The notes under the pieces: generated by a model | Databases searched by the model: none | What the model was told of the DNA's origin: nothing | What the model saw: the letters and a program-made list of their open reading frames with translations, nothing else | Shown: positions 5,662 to 6,193 of the stretch, piece by piece | How positions within the stretch are numbered: the stretch's first letter is position 1 | Layout: each line of letters begins with the position of its first letter | Translations under genes and position numbers: made by a program | Assembly: GCA_023133395.1 (NCBI GenBank) | Contig: JAGLWO010000362.1 | Coordinates: 1 to 6,193 of the forward strand | DNA length: 6,193 bases | Direction of reading: 5' to 3' | Source of the DNA: Candidatus Cloacimonadota bacterium | GTDB taxonomy: Bacteria > Cloacimonadota > Cloacimonadia > Cloacimonadales > TCS61

Positions 5662-5685
5662 GGATTTTAAAGTATTGGAGATTGT

Positions 5686-6168
5686 ATGATTAATATTGAT
5701 TATACTCTTATTATTGTAATCCTGAACTTTGTGCTTCTACTGTTAATTCTCAACAAAATTCTTTATAAACCAATAAAGAGATTTCTTATGGAACGGCAGA
5801 AGAAAATTTCTGACGATCTCGACCAGGCAAAGGATTCCAGAGAAAAAGCAGAACAACTGGTAGAGGAAAAAGGACAGGAATTAAAAACATCTGCAGAAGA
5901 GATCAGGAAGATGAAGTATGCTTCCAAACGAGATGCAGAAAGTCAGGCGACCATTATCATTAAAAGCGCAAATGATCAGGAAAAGAAAATACTGAAAGAT
6001 ACTGAAGAGCAACTCAAGCATGAAAAAGAAAAGGTAATGGAAGAAATTGAAGACGAATTAACGTCTATGGTGTCTAACCTTTCAGCAAAATTCCTTTCAG
6101 AAAAACTGGATGAAAAAAAGGATGTAAACCTGATTAAAAAGGTGATTTCCGAAAGAGAGAAGAAGTGA
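5686..6168 (+). CDS. atpF: ATP synthase Fo subunit b
   Basis: This 160-residue protein has a single N-terminal TM helix (about 6-25), which contains the usual N14-F15. It is followed by LYKPIKRFLMERQKKI at 26-41, the hinge and first coil typical of subunit b. The rest is a long, charged, Lys/Glu-rich amphipathic helix with Ala at regular spacing. It forms the peripheral stalk dimer that holds F1 to subunit a and binds delta through its C-terminus (about 130-160). Only one b-type gene is seen, so the stalk is probably a homodimer unless a b' lies elsewhere. GGAG at 5677-5680 lies 5 bases before the ATG. The stop TGA overlaps a GTG that starts the next gene. Confidence 0.96.
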   Translation: MINIDYTLIIVILNFVLLLLILNKILYKPIKRFLMERQKKISDDLDQAKDSREKAEQLVEEKGQELKTSAEEIRKMKYASKRDAESQATIIIKSANDQEKKILKDTEEQLKHEKEKVMEEIEDELTSMVSNLSAKFLSEKLDEKKDVNLIKKVISEREKK

Positions 6169-6193
6169 GAAATAAATTAGTTGCGCAAAGATA
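6165..6193 (+). CDS. atpH: Probable start of ATP synthase F1 subunit delta (cut by window end)
   Basis: A GTG at 6165-6167 overlaps the atpF stop (GTGA) and opens a frame that is still open at the window end. It reads MRNKLVAQRY, which resembles the typical delta-subunit N-terminus, a short basic lead followed by VA.RYA. Delta (OSCP) follows atpF in the standard operon order, which fits. The purine run AAGAGAGAAGAA just upstream may act as a weak ribosome-binding site. With only nine full codons visible the call rests mostly on context. Confidence 0.6.

Overview
The window is an AT-rich bacterial chromosome segment. It is tightly packed, with every gene on the + strand and the largest gap only 71 bases. 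The order is rsmG (3' end) - parA - parB - M23 peptidase - bactofilin - atpZ - atpI - atpB - triple-hairpin atpE - atpE - atpF - (atpH start). The gene set suggests a Gram-negative, probably anaerobic bacterium, perhaps a low-GC lineage near the FCB group such as Cloacimonadota-like phyla. That placement is inferred from gene order and sodium-type Fo motifs, not shown by any marker gene.

Bases 1-2643 hold the chromosome-maintenance part: the C-terminal half of the 16S rRNA methyltransferase RsmG, the ParA/Soj ATPase, the ParB/Spo0J CTPase and a membrane-anchored LytM/M23 endopeptidase. parA-parB and parB-peptidase each overlap by ATGA. No full parS palindrome is visible. Two perfect parS half-sites lie in direct repeat inside rsmG, about 250 bases upstream of parA. 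Bases 2664-3068 encode a bactofilin, whose pairing with an M23 peptidase fits a cell-wall-shaping module. The bactofilin gene overlaps the first atp gene by 29 bases.

Bases 3040-6193 are the Fo part of an F-type ATP synthase operon in canonical order. The unusual element is the rotor. Between atpB and atpF lie two proteolipid genes. The first (4581-5333) encodes three fused c hairpins (six predicted TM helices). The ion-binding carboxylate is Gln in hairpins 1 and 2 (Q64, Q146) and Glu only in hairpin 3 (E233). The second (5369-5614) is an ordinary two-helix c subunit with a two-carboxylate Na+ site (E31 and E64, plus S65, T66, Y69). The operon therefore predicts a heteromeric, Na+-driven c-ring containing a six-helix subunit with one ion site. 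This resembles the hybrid F/V rotor of Acetobacterium woodii, but with a triplicated rather than duplicated proteolipid. Subunit a keeps its essential Arg (R245) but has Ala and Gly at the positions of E. coli Glu219 and His245. A strong Shine-Dalgarno before the single c and a 10-bp perfect hairpin after it suggest that the single c is made in excess of the triple c.
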